Source: Acidimicrobiales bacterium (GTDB lineage: Bacteria > Actinomycetota > Acidimicrobiia > Acidimicrobiales > Iamiaceae). Taken from it: a DNA stretch of 64,000 nt. Numbering within the stretch: position 1 is the first letter of the stretch; every line of letters starts with the position of its first letter. The stretch spans positions 1-64,000 of the forward strand of contig JAODBM010000002.1 in NCBI GenBank assembly GCA_025463985.1. Direction: 5' to 3'. The notes under the pieces are model-generated. The model worked only from the letters and a program-made list of their open reading frames with translations. It was not told the DNA's origin and did no database searches. Shown one piece after another: positions 16,460-26,065 of the stretch. Position numbers and translations under genes: made by a program.

Positions 16460-17649
16460 TGGCCGTCGACGAGGTCGCGGTGCTCGGGGTCGGCATGCAC
16501 CCGTGGGGCAAGTGGGGGCGCAGCTTCGTCGAGTACGGCGTTGCGGCGGCGAACGCCGCTCTTGCCGATGCCGGCATCGAGTGGACCGACGTCGGGTTCG
16601 TCTCGGGCGCCGACACCATGCGCAACGGCTATCCCGGCTACGTCTCCGGCGCCACGTTCGCGCAGGCCCTCGGCTGGACGGGCTGCCCGGTCGCCTCGTC
16701 CTACGCGGCCTGCGCATCGGGTGCGACGGCCATGGAGGCGGCGCGCACGCGGATCCTCGCCGGGCTGTGCGACGTGGCGCTGGTGGTCGGCGCCGACACC
16801 ACGCCCAAGGGGTTCCTCGCACCCAACGCGGGCGATCGCCCGACCGATCCGGACTGGCTGCGGTTCCGCCTCCTCGGGGCCACCAACCCCACCTACTTCG
16901 CGCTGGCCGCCCGCCGGCGCATGGACCTCTACGGCGCGACCGACGCCGACTTCGCCCACGTCAAGGTCAAGAACTCGCGCAACGGGCTGGCCAACCCGAA
17001 CGCCCGCTACCGCAAGGAGGTGACCGAAGACGAGGTGCTCGCCTCACCGATGGTCGCCGACCCGCTGCGGCTGCTCGAGATCTGCGCGACGTCCGACGGC
17101 GGGGCCGCGGTGGTGCTGACGTCGCTGGCGTACGCCCGCCGCCACGCCGTCGACCCCGTGCGCATCGCCGGCATCTCCACCGTCACGCCCACGTACCCGA
17201 ACACGATCATCGACCTGCCCGACATCGCGACCGACTCGGCTGCCGTCCTCGGTGCGCCCGAGCGCTCGTTCAAGGCCTCGATCGCGCACGCCGCGTACGA
17301 GCAGGCCGGCATCGGTCCGGACGACCTCTCGGTCGCGGAGGTCTACGACCTGTCCACCGCACTCGAGCTCGACTGGTACGAGGACATCGGCCTCTGCAAG
17401 CCGGGCGAAGCCGAGCGGCTGCTGCGCGACGGCGACACGTCCCTCGGCGGACGCATCCCGGTGAACCCGAGCGGTGGCCTGGCCTGCTTCGGCGAGGCCG
17501 TGCCGGCGCAAGCCATCGCGCAGGTGTGCGAGATCACCTGGCAGCTGCGAGGACAGGCCACCGGTCGTCAGGTGGACGACGCCACCGTGGGCGTGACCGC
17601 CAACCAGGGCCTGTTCGGCCACGGCTCTGCGGTCCTCCTCAAGCGCTGA
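16459..17649 (+). CDS. Thiolase-like lipid-transfer protein (Ltp/SCP-x type, possible aldolase)
   Basis: A 396-residue thiolase-superfamily protein of the SCP-x/Ltp branch: VLGVGMHPWGKWG at the N-terminus, SYAACASGATAMEAA with the thiolase Cys, DGGAAVVLTS, VAEVYDLSTALE and the C-terminal VTANQGLFGHGSAVLL. The usual His motif (Gly-His-Pro) is replaced by GGLACFGEAVPA, so the thiolase base is missing. That pattern fits steroid side-chain aldolases such as Ltp2 rather than true thiolases. Paired with the DUF35 gene directly upstream, it may be a retro-aldolase acting on a steroid or isoprenoid CoA ester. The substrate remains unknown. Confidence 0.85.
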   Translation: MAVDEVAVLGVGMHPWGKWGRSFVEYGVAAANAALADAGIEWTDVGFVSGADTMRNGYPGYVSGATFAQALGWTGCPVASSYAACASGATAMEAARTRILAGLCDVALVVGADTTPKGFLAPNAGDRPTDPDWLRFRLLGATNPTYFALAARRRMDLYGATDADFAHVKVKNSRNGLANPNARYRKEVTEDEVLASPMVADPLRLLEICATSDGGAAVVLTSLAYARRHAVDPVRIAGISTVTPTYPNTIIDLPDIATDSAAVLGAPERSFKASIAHAAYEQAGIGPDDLSVAEVYDLSTALELDWYEDIGLCKPGEAERLLRDGDTSLGGRIPVNPSGGLACFGEAVPAQAIAQVCEITWQLRGQATGRQVDDATVGVTANQGLFGHGSAVLLKR

Positions 17650-17656
17650 CCCGGGG

Positions 17657-17773
17657 TCAGTACTCGCGGTCGGGGACCTCACGGTCGGGGTGATCGATCG
17701 CGATGTGGAACTGCAGCTCGGGGATGTTCGGGAAGATCAGCTCGCAGAACGGGCACTGGTGCACATCAGCCAC
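17657..17773 (-). CDS. Small C2H2 zinc-finger protein
   Basis: A 38-residue reading frame starting with GTG 17773. It contains CPFC at residues 7-10 and His at 23 and 28, giving Cys-x2-Cys-x12-His-x4-His, the classical C2H2 zinc-finger spacing. It then ends in an acidic tail (HPDREVPDREY). It lies convergent with the Ltp gene, 7 bp from its stop, and 76 bp downstream of the MaoC-like gene on the same strand, so it could be the last gene of the fadE30 unit. The motif spacing argues against chance, but there is no independent support for expression. Confidence 0.6.
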   Translation of the reverse strand: MADVHQCPFCELIFPNIPELQFHIAIDHPDREVPDREY

Positions 17774-17849
17774 GCCACAAGTGTCGCGCCCGGCGCCGCG
17801 CGTGTGGCCACCTCCGCCCGAACCGAACCACGCTGCGGACGGCGGCCCG

Positions 17850-18398
17850 TCAGGCCAGGTAGCGGCTGACGCTGTCGATCACGCAGACCGAGTCCAGGCT
17901 GCCCTCGAGCTCGATCGAGATGCGCATGATCGTCTGCACCCCGCCGGGGATGTCGGTCACGGCCAGCAGTGTGGCACCCCCGCGCAGCCGCGAGCCGACC
18001 GGCACCGGCGTGGGGAACCGCACCTTCTCCATGCCGTAGTTGACGCCGAGCGAGAAGCCCCGGACGTCCACGATCTGCGGGAGGAACAGGTTGGAGAGCG
18101 CGAGCGTCAGGTGCTCGGGCGCGATCGGTCCACCGGGGGGCGACTCGGCGATTGTCGGCCCGGCGGTCGTCGGCTCGACGTCCACGTCGATCCACCGGCG
18201 ATCACCGGTGGCCCCCGCGAAGCGGTCGACCTGCTCCTGGGTCACCATGATCCAGCCGCTGAACCCGAGGTGCCGGCCGACCGCAGCCCGCACCGCGTCG
18301 AGCCCGTCGAGGACGGTGACAGGCGCGGTGTTGACCTCGGCCGCGCCCCTCCAGCGCCGGCCCCGCAGCGACCACCCGAGCATGCCGAACCGCCTCAT
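17850..18398 (-). CDS. MaoC-like hot-dog fold dehydratase
   Basis: A 182-residue protein with one hot-dog domain of the MaoC/R-hydratase type. LGFSGWIMVTQEQVDRFAGATGDRRWIDVD is near residues 44-73, PIAPEHLTLALSNLFLPQ follows, and MEKVRFPTPVPVGSRLRG is the usual third strand. The hydratase Asp is retained in the Gly-Asp pair. The second catalytic His is displaced (IAPEH instead of the usual Ala-His-Gly), so activity is uncertain. ATG 18398 overlaps the TGA of ipdF, making it the third gene of the fadE30-ipdF unit and suggesting a hydration step on the same CoA esters. Confidence 0.8.
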   Translation of the reverse strand: MRRFGMLGWSLRGRRWRGAAEVNTAPVTVLDGLDAVRAAVGRHLGFSGWIMVTQEQVDRFAGATGDRRWIDVDVEPTTAGPTIAESPPGGPIAPEHLTLALSNLFLPQIVDVRGFSLGVNYGMEKVRFPTPVPVGSRLRGGATLLAVTDIPGGVQTIMRISIELEGSLDSVCVIDSVSRYLA

Positions 18399-19177
18399 GC
18401 GTGCTGGCTGCTCGCGGCGACGACCTCGCCGGTCAGGTACGACGAGTAGTCGCTGGCCAGGAAGACCATGACGTTCGCGATCTCCCACGGCTCGGCGGCG
18501 CGGCCGAACGCCTCGCGGCCGGTGAGCTCGGCCAGCAGCTCGTCGGTGGTGACCTTCGCGAGGAACGAGTGCATCGCCAGGCTCGGCGCCACGGCGTTCA
18601 CCCGCACGCCGAACGGCGCGGCCTCCAGCGCGGCGCAGCGGGTGAGCGCCATCACCCCGGCCTTGGCCGCGGCGTAGTGGGCCTGCTCGGGCTGCGCCCG
18701 CCAGCCGAGGACCGAGGCGTTGTTGACGATGACGCCGCGCCCTCGCGGCTGCATGTGGCGGAGCGCGGCGCGTGTGCAGCGGAACGTGCCGGTGAGCGTC
18801 ACGTCGAGCACGCGCGACCACTGCTCGTCGGTCATGTCCACGATCGGTGCGCTTCCCCCGAGGCCGGCGTTGTTGATCAGCACGTCGATGCCGCCCAGCG
18901 TGTCGACCGCGGCGTCGACCAGAGCGCGCACGTCGTCGTCCACGGTGACGTCGCAGACCGCGGTCGCCGGGCGGGTGCCGGTCTGGTCGGCCAGCCGGCC
19001 CGCGGTGTCGTCCAGGCGCCGCTCGTGCGCGTCGCTGATGAGGACGCGGGCGCCCTCCTCGATGGCCTTGCGGGCTACCGCCGAACCGATGCCGGTGCCG
19101 GCCGCGGCGGTGACCACCACCGTCTTGCCGGTCAGCAGGCCGTGGCCGGGCACGTAGTCGGGTGGCGGGTTGGGCAC
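18395..19177 (-). CDS. ipdF: IpdF, steroid ring C/D short-chain dehydrogenase
   Basis: A 260-residue SDR closely resembling mycobacterial IpdF, which oxidises a hydroxy group on a HIP-derived CoA ester. The cofactor loop is the atypical TAAAGTGIGSAVARKA (near residue 21). The sequence goes on with LINNAGLGGSAPIVDMTDEQW, VIVNNASVLGWRAQ with the catalytic Ser, HYAAAKAGVMALTR and the C-terminal LASDYSSYLTGEVV. GTG 19177 is preceded by GAGGAGC. It follows fadE30 by 17 bp, the same neighbour pair as in Mycobacterium. Confidence 0.9.
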   Translation of the reverse strand: MPNPPPDYVPGHGLLTGKTVVVTAAAGTGIGSAVARKAIEEGARVLISDAHERRLDDTAGRLADQTGTRPATAVCDVTVDDDVRALVDAAVDTLGGIDVLINNAGLGGSAPIVDMTDEQWSRVLDVTLTGTFRCTRAALRHMQPRGRGVIVNNASVLGWRAQPEQAHYAAAKAGVMALTRCAALEAAPFGVRVNAVAPSLAMHSFLAKVTTDELLAELTGREAFGRAAEPWEIANVMVFLASDYSSYLTGEVVAASSQHA

Positions 19178-19194
19178 GCGGGCTCCTCGGGTGG

Positions 19195-20379
19195 TCAGGA
19201 CTTCGGTTCGGGCGGCAGCCCGAGGGCGCGCTCGCCGATGATGTTGCGCTGGATCTCGTTCGACCCGGCATAGATCGTGTCGGACCGGGTGAACAGGAAC
19301 AGGCGCTGGCGGGCGGTCAGCTCGTAGCCGCGCTCCGGCTCGGCCAGCTCGGCATGCGGGCCGAGCACGTCCATGGCCAGGTTGCCGAGCTCGCGGTGCC
19401 AGCACGCCCAGTAGAGCTTGGTGATCATCGCCGACCGCGGCACCTCGCCGCCGGCCGCGTGCGAGAGGACGCGCAGCGTGTTCCAGCGCATGATCTCGAG
19501 CTCGCCATGCGCGCGGGCGAGGCGTTGACGGATGGTCGGGTCGTGGCTGCGGCCGTTGGCGCGGGCCGCGTCGATCACGGCGTCGAGCTCGTTGCGGAAG
19601 GCCAGCTGCTGGCCCAGGGTCGACGCCCCCCGCTCGAACGCGAGCGTGCCCATGGCGACCTTCCAGCCGTTGTCGACCCCGCCGACCACGTTGGCAGCCG
19701 CGGTGCGGGCCCCGTCGAAGAACACCTCGTTGAACTCGGAGGTGCCGGTCAGCTGGCGGATCGGCCGGATCTCGACGCCCTCCTGGCGCAGGGGCACGAG
19801 GAGGTAGGACAAGCCCCGGTGCTTGGGCGCGTCGCGGTTCGTGCGGGCCAGCACGAAGCACCAGTCGGCCGAGTGCGCGAGCGACGTCCACACCTTCTGG
19901 CCCGAGATCACCCACGCATCGCCGTCCAGCTCGGCGCGGGTCGCGACGTTGGCGAGGTCGGAGCCGGCGTTCGGCTCGCTGTAGCCCTGCGACCACAGCT
20001 CGGTGCCGGCGACGATGCCGGGCAGGAATCGCTGCTGCTGATCCGCGTCCCCGAAGGCGATGATCGTCGGCCCGGCGAGGCCCTCGCCGATGTGCCCCAG
20101 CCGGCCGGGCCCCGCGGCCCGGGCGTACTCCTCGAACCAGATCACCTGCTGGTGCAACGAGAGCCCGCGCCCGCCGTGCTCCTTGGGCCAGCCGACGCAG
20201 GTCCAGCCGTTGCGTCCGAGGTGCTGCTCCCAGGCCAGCCGCTCGGCGAACTGCGCGTGCTCGTCGCCGGGCCCACCGCGGCCCCGCACGTCGGCGAACG
20301 GACCGGTCAGCTGCTCCTCGAGCCAGTGCCGGGCCTCAGCCCGGAACGCTTCGTCCTCGTCGCTGAACCGGAGATCCAT
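19195..20379 (-). CDS. fadE30: FadE30, HIP-CoA acyl-CoA dehydrogenase
   Basis: A 394-residue acyl-CoA dehydrogenase resembling mycobacterial FadE30, which desaturates the propionyl side chain of the CoA ester made by FadD3. Matching blocks are GGPGDEHAQF, CVGWPKEHGGRGLS, LAGPTIIAFG, SQGYSEPNAGSDLANVATRA, GQKVWTSLAHSADWCFVLAR, QLTGTSEFNEVFFDGART, MGTLAFERGASTLGQQ and the C-terminal DTIYAGSNEIQRNIIGERALG. ATG 20379 follows the operator at 20397 directly; the longer frame would run back through that operator and hairpin repeats. First gene of a unit with ipdF and the MaoC-like gene. Confidence 0.9.
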   Translation of the reverse strand: MDLRFSDEDEAFRAEARHWLEEQLTGPFADVRGRGGPGDEHAQFAERLAWEQHLGRNGWTCVGWPKEHGGRGLSLHQQVIWFEEYARAAGPGRLGHIGEGLAGPTIIAFGDADQQQRFLPGIVAGTELWSQGYSEPNAGSDLANVATRAELDGDAWVISGQKVWTSLAHSADWCFVLARTNRDAPKHRGLSYLLVPLRQEGVEIRPIRQLTGTSEFNEVFFDGARTAAANVVGGVDNGWKVAMGTLAFERGASTLGQQLAFRNELDAVIDAARANGRSHDPTIRQRLARAHGELEIMRWNTLRVLSHAAGGEVPRSAMITKLYWACWHRELGNLAMDVLGPHAELAEPERGYELTARQRLFLFTRSDTIYAGSNEIQRNIIGERALGLPPEPKS

Positions 20380-20396
20380 GGCGCCCGCCAAGCTAC

Positions 20397-20411
20397 CTGA
20401 CGGACCGTCAG
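20397..20411. promoter_or_regulatory. TetR-type operator palindrome, site 5
   Basis: CTGACGGACCGTCAG, exact consensus, 17 bp upstream of the fadE30 ATG. On the minus strand TAGCTT follows it by one base and may be the -10 box. Confidence 0.8.
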
Positions 20412-20439
20412 GTCCCGCCGACCACCGCCGACCCCGTCG

Positions 20440-20549
20440 AACTGGGCGGAGATTCGGTCGCCACGACCACCGCAACCCCGCCCAGTTCCATGGGTGTCAG
20501 CTACTGGGCGGAGATGGGGTCGCCAGGACGACCGCAACCCCGCCCAGTT
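20440..20549. repeat. Hairpin repeat, family A copies 2 and 3 in tandem
   Basis: Copy 2 (20440-20487) has arms AACTGGGCGG and CCGCCCAGTT. Copy 3 (20503-20549) has ACTGGGCGG and CCGCCCAGT. Both share the interior GGTCGCC...ACCGCAACCCCG with copy 1 at 3140. They lie 8 bp after the stop of the SDR gene at 20558, on its transcript. Confidence 0.8.
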
Positions 20550-20557
20550 CGAGGGGG

Positions 20558-21469
20558 TCAGTACCGCAGACCGGGCGCCCGGGTGCCGAACACGTCGGTC
20601 GCGAGCTGGCTGCCGAGCTTGGCGGCATCCCAGCGCTGGCCGCCGTTGCTGATGGTCGGACCGTTCGACCAGCCCTGCATGAGGATGATGTCCTCGCCGA
20701 CGGCCCGGATGATCTGGCCGGTGACGAGCTGCGACTCGTCGCTCGCGAGCCATGCCACCAGCGGTGACGAGACGGCGGGGTCCATCCGGTTCCACTCGCC
20801 GTCGGGCACGTCGTCGGCCTCGATGACCTCCGGCGCGCCGGGCATCGTGCCGGTGATGCGGGTGGCCGCGGCCGGCCCGACGCAGTTCACGGTCACGCCC
20901 AAGCGGTACAGCTCGAGGCTGAGCGTCTGCGTGAGCCCAGCGATGGCGGCCTTGGCTGTGGCGTAGTTGGTCTGGCCGAAGTTGCCGAACAGGCCCGCAC
21001 CGGACGTGGTCGTGATGATCCGGCCGGTGAAGACCTCGCCGGCCGCCGCCCGCTCGCGCCAGTGACGGGCCGCCCAGTGGCTCGGCGACCAGGTGCCCTT
21101 CACGTGCACGCGCATGACCGCGTCGAAGTCCGAGTCGGCCATGTTCCAGATGGCGCTGTCCCGCACGATGCCGGCGTTGTTCACGAGCACGTCGAGGCGG
21201 CCGAAGGCATCGACGGCCTGCGCGACCATCCGCCCGGCACCCTCGTGGTCAGCCACGTCCTCGTAGTTGGCGACGGCGTCGCCCCCGCGCGCCTTGATGA
21301 TCTCGACGGTGAGGTCGGCATCGCGCCCTTGGCCCTCGCCCGTGACCGATCCGCCGAGGTCGTTGACCACGACCCTGGCCCCGTGCTTGGCCAGCTCCAT
21401 GGCGTGACCCCGCCCGATGCCGTGCCCGGCACCGGTCACGATCGCCACCTTGCCGTCGAGGATTCCCAT
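20558..21469 (-). CDS. SDR family oxidoreductase
   Basis: A 303-residue short-chain dehydrogenase of the same long subtype as the one at 3198-4112: [20 protein letters not shown] at the start, [45 protein letters not shown] with the catalytic Ser and [11 protein letters not shown] with Tyr-Lys. It has the C-terminal extension ending in [10 protein letters not shown]. Likely a hydroxyacyl-CoA or steroid dehydrogenase in the same regulon, because its promoter carries operator site 6. It is followed by two tandem hairpin repeats. Confidence 0.9.
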   Translation of the reverse strand: MGILDGKVAIVTGAGHGIGRGHAMELAKHGARVVVNDLGGSVTGEGQGRDADLTVEIIKARGGDAVANYEDVADHEGAGRMVAQAVDAFGRLDVLVNNAGIVRDSAIWNMADSDFDAVMRVHVKGTWSPSHWAARHWRERAAAGEVFTGRIITTTSGAGLFGNFGQTNYATAKAAIAGLTQTLSLELYRLGVTVNCVGPAAATRITGTMPGAPEVIEADDVPDGEWNRMDPAVSSPLVAWLASDESQLVTGQIIRAVGEDIILMQGWSNGPTISNGGQRWDAAKLGSQLATDVFGTRAPGLRY

Positions 21470-21495
21470 CGGTTGCTCTGCCTCCGTGTCGCTTT

Positions 21496-21510
21496 CTGAC
21501 GAACCGTCAG
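21496..21510. promoter_or_regulatory. TetR-type operator palindrome, site 6
   Basis: CTGACGAACCGTCAG with TAACAT (minus strand, 21516-21511) directly abutting it, a likely -10 box for the SDR gene starting at 21469. The divergent ABC exporter gene starts at 21547, so the site may serve both. Confidence 0.75.
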
Positions 21511-21546
21511 ATGTTAGGGGACCGGCGCTCCCTCTATCGTCCCGTC

Positions 21547-23366
<1,820 letters not shown>

Positions 23367-23463
23367 CGACCGCTGCGAGCCACCCGCCTGAGGTGTTTGA
23401 GAACCACTCTCAGCGGGGCACGCCTGGGGGCGTCGAGGGGGTCCCTCGGAAAGGTGGTCATCC

Positions 23464-25458
23464 GTGGCCAAGCGAAGCTGCTCCCTCCTGCTCGTCCTCG
23501 CGTTGTGCGCCGCTGCCGGAGGCCTCGGCGCCCGCCCGGCAACCGCGCTCAGCCGCACGCTCGTCCCCGGCTCAGAGCCGGCATGGGCCACCGGGCGCAA
23601 TCACCGAACGCCAGTCCCGCCCGCCCAGCGGCTCCGCCTGCGGGTGTACCTCAACCTGCGTGACCGGGCCGGTGCCGAGGCCGCGGCCCGCGCGGTGTCC
23701 GAGCCGGGCCGCGCCACCTACCGCCACTACCTGTCGCCCGCCGCCGTCCTCGCCCGCTTCGCTCCCACCACCAGCGCGGTCGACGCCGTCCGCGGGTGGT
23801 TGCAGCGCAACGCCGTCCAGGCCGGCTACGTCCCGCCCAACCGGCAGTTCGTCGAGGCCACCGGCACCGCCGCCGCGGTCGAGCGGGCCTTCGGGGTGCA
23901 CCTCGGGCTGTACGCCGTCCAGGGTCGCCAGCTGCGCGCCGCCGATCGGCCGCTCTCGGTGCCGGCCGAGCTGGCTCCGGCGATCTCCGGGGTCATCGGG
24001 GTCGACCAGGCCCTCGAGCTGATGCACCCCCTCTCCATCGGCCCCGATCCCGACCGCGCCCCCCGTCCGCAGGGTGGGTCGCATGCCGGCGGCCGCGTCG
24101 TGCCGCCGGCCGGCGGCTATCGCAACGGCGTGCCCTGCGCCGACTTCTACGGCGAGCAGGTCGACCCGCTGTCTCCCCCGTTCGGCGGCTACCCGCGGCC
24201 CCTTCCGCTCGCTCCTTGCGGCTACACGCCGCCCCAGCTGCGCGCCGCGTACGGGCTCGCCAAGGGCACGGCGATCGGCTTCGACGGCCGGGGCACGAAG
24301 GTCGCCATCATCGACGCCTTCGCCTCCCCTACCGTCTTCGCCGACGCCCGCACCTACGCCAAGCGCCACGATCCGGCCCATCCGCTGCGCGCCGCACAGT
24401 TCAGCCAGGTCCTGTTCCCGCCCAACCCCAGCCTCGAAGGCCCCGGCGGCTGCGACGCCGCCGGCTGGTACGGCGAGGAGACCCTCGACGTCGAGGCCGT
24501 CCATGCGGTGGCTCCGGGCGCGGGCATCGTCTACGTGGGCGGCTCCGACTGCCAGGACCTCTCGCTCGACAAGGCGCTCAACGAGGTCGTGTCCCGGCGC
24601 TTGGCGCAGATCATCAGCAACTCCTACGGCAACGTCGGTGAGGACCTGCCGGCGGCCGAGGTCCAGGCGTTCCAGGACATCAGCATCCAGGCCGCCCTCA
24701 GCGGCATCGGCGTGTACTTCGCGTCGGGCGACAACGGCGACGAGGCGGCGCGGTTCGGCGGCAAGCCGACGCCGGACTTCGCGGCCGCCAGCCCCTGGGT
24801 CACCGCCGTCGGCGGCACCAGCCTGGGCATCGACCGCGGCGGACGCCCTGCGATCGAGACGGGCTGGGAGACCAACCGGAGCACGTTGGGCGCCATCACG
24901 TGGGCGCCGGCGCCACCCGGCGCGTTCCTCTACGGATCCGGCGGTGGCACCAGCCGGAACTTCGCCCAGCCCTTCTACCAGCGGGGCGTGGTGCCCGACG
25001 CGCTGGCCCGGAAGAACCAGACCGGCGAGGCCCGCGGCCGCGTCGTCCCCGACGTCTCGGTGGTCGGCGACCCCAACACGGGCATGCGCATCGGCGTCAC
25101 CCAGACGTTCCCGGAGGGGGTGCACTACGACGAGCACCGCATCGGCGGCACCAGCCTGTCCAGCCCGGTCTTCGCCGGGATCATGGCGCTCAGCGATCAG
25201 GTCGCCCACGTGCACCATGGGTTCGTCAACCCGACCCTCTACTCGTCCAAGGGCCGCTCCGGCATCACCGACGTCACCCACGTCGACGGCGCGGTCATCC
25301 GCAAGGACTTCGCCAACGGGCTCGACGACCGTGCCGGGATCGTCACCTCGATCCGCACGTTCGACGCGCCCGGGCTCACCATCAAGACCCTGCCCGGCTA
25401 CGACGACGTCACCGGGCTCGGCCGGCCGGACGGGCTGCGCTTCCTCCTCCTCGCGTAG
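23464..25458 (+). CDS. Secreted sedolisin-family (S53) serine protease
   Basis: A 664-residue pro-protease. A signal peptide (KRSCSLLLVLALCAAAGGLGA) is followed by the activation domain (about residues 50-180; YRHYLSPAAVLARFAP, VERAFGVHLGLY) and the catalytic S53 domain. The Glu and Asp of the triad lie in GEETLDVEAVHAVAPGA, the oxyanion Asp in YFASGDNGDE, and the nucleophile Ser in GGTSLSSPVFAG. A Ca-binding type C-terminus with DDVTGLGRPDG closes the protein. The start is GTG 23464 after a GGAAAGG-containing leader. It would act outside the cell at acidic pH. A hairpin follows the stop. Confidence 0.93.
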   Translation: MAKRSCSLLLVLALCAAAGGLGARPATALSRTLVPGSEPAWATGRNHRTPVPPAQRLRLRVYLNLRDRAGAEAAARAVSEPGRATYRHYLSPAAVLARFAPTTSAVDAVRGWLQRNAVQAGYVPPNRQFVEATGTAAAVERAFGVHLGLYAVQGRQLRAADRPLSVPAELAPAISGVIGVDQALELMHPLSIGPDPDRAPRPQGGSHAGGRVVPPAGGYRNGVPCADFYGEQVDPLSPPFGGYPRPLPLAPCGYTPPQLRAAYGLAKGTAIGFDGRGTKVAIIDAFASPTVFADARTYAKRHDPAHPLRAAQFSQVLFPPNPSLEGPGGCDAAGWYGEETLDVEAVHAVAPGAGIVYVGGSDCQDLSLDKALNEVVSRRLAQIISNSYGNVGEDLPAAEVQAFQDISIQAALSGIGVYFASGDNGDEAARFGGKPTPDFAAASPWVTAVGGTSLGIDRGGRPAIETGWETNRSTLGAITWAPAPPGAFLYGSGGGTSRNFAQPFYQRGVVPDALARKNQTGEARGRVVPDVSVVGDPNTGMRIGVTQTFPEGVHYDEHRIGGTSLSSPVFAGIMALSDQVAHVHHGFVNPTLYSSKGRSGITDVTHVDGAVIRKDFANGLDDRAGIVTSIRTFDAPGLTIKTLPGYDDVTGLGRPDGLRFLLLA

Positions 25459-25475
25459 CTCGATCCCGGCGGGGC

Positions 25476-25516
25476 ACCCCATCGGCCACGCACTTCTATC
25501 GTGTGGCCGATGGGGT
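25476..25516. terminator. Hairpin after the S53 protease gene
   Basis: Arms ACCCCATCGGCCAC (25476-25489) and GTGGCCGATGGGGT (25503-25516) are a perfect 14-bp inverted repeat starting 18 bp after the protease stop. There is no T-run, so it is a hairpin-only terminator or mRNA end stabiliser. Confidence 0.65.
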
Positions 25517-25575
25517 AGTTCGGGGCCGATGGTGGCGAACCAGCACCCAACGACGCGCCTCCTTCGGCGCGGCGT

Positions 25576-26028
25576 GTGACCGTCCGTCGCCTGCATCTCG
25601 TCTCGAACGGCGACATGGACGATCTCGCGCCGATCCGCAGGTTCGTGCGCGACGCCGCCGACCTGCTGGACCTGCGCGTGCTCGAGGCGGACTTGGCCCT
25701 CGCCACCAGCGAGCTGGTCGCCAACGCGATGCAGCGGGAGGCGGGCGACGTCGAGGTGACCGTCAGCGTCACCGCCGCCGGCAACCTCCGGCTGGAGGTG
25801 CGCGACCGCGGTGGCGGTGAGCCCGTGCTCCAGCGCACGCCGGCGCCAGGCGCGATCGGTCAGCGCGGCCTGTTGATCGTCGATGCCCTGACCGTCGCCT
25901 GGGGGGTCGAGCCCCGGCCACCCGGCAAGGTCGTGTGGTGCGAGCTTGCGCCGCTGCCGAGCGAGACGTCCAGCGCCGCGGCCAGGCGGCCCGAGCGGTC
26001 GGAGCGGTCGAGCGCCGAGGCAGGATGA
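25576..26028 (+). CDS. Histidine-kinase-like ATPase domain protein (anti-sigma factor type)
   Basis: A 150-residue single-domain GHKL ATPase of the RsbW/SpoIIAB-like group. The N-box is LATSELVANAMQRE (about residues 43-56), and the ATP lid region has DRGGGEPV and GQRGLLIVDALTVAWGV. There is no phospho-acceptor His domain, so it is likely an anti-sigma factor or partner-switch kinase. A disordered Ser/Arg/Glu-rich tail follows the domain. GTG 25576 is the start. The next gene, a GGDEF cyclase, begins 37 bp downstream, suggesting a signalling pair. Confidence 0.82.
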   Translation: MTVRRLHLVSNGDMDDLAPIRRFVRDAADLLDLRVLEADLALATSELVANAMQREAGDVEVTVSVTAAGNLRLEVRDRGGGEPVLQRTPAPGAIGQRGLLIVDALTVAWGVEPRPPGKVVWCELAPLPSETSSAAARRPERSERSSAEAG

Positions 26029-26065
26029 GCCGTCGTGCCCGGCGGCCGCCAGTAGCCTTCCGGGG

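Noticed and set aside
17838-17853. A twelfth operator copy near 17845 (GACGG...CCGTCAGG)
   Set aside because: The left half does not match CTGACG, and the place is the 3' end of the MaoC-like gene rather than a promoter.
3198-21469. KstR2-type operators upstream of the HIP-pathway genes
   Set aside because: I looked for the mycobacterial KstR2 motif (an AAGCAAG-type inverted repeat) at the relevant promoters and saw none; the CTGACG palindrome occupies these places instead.
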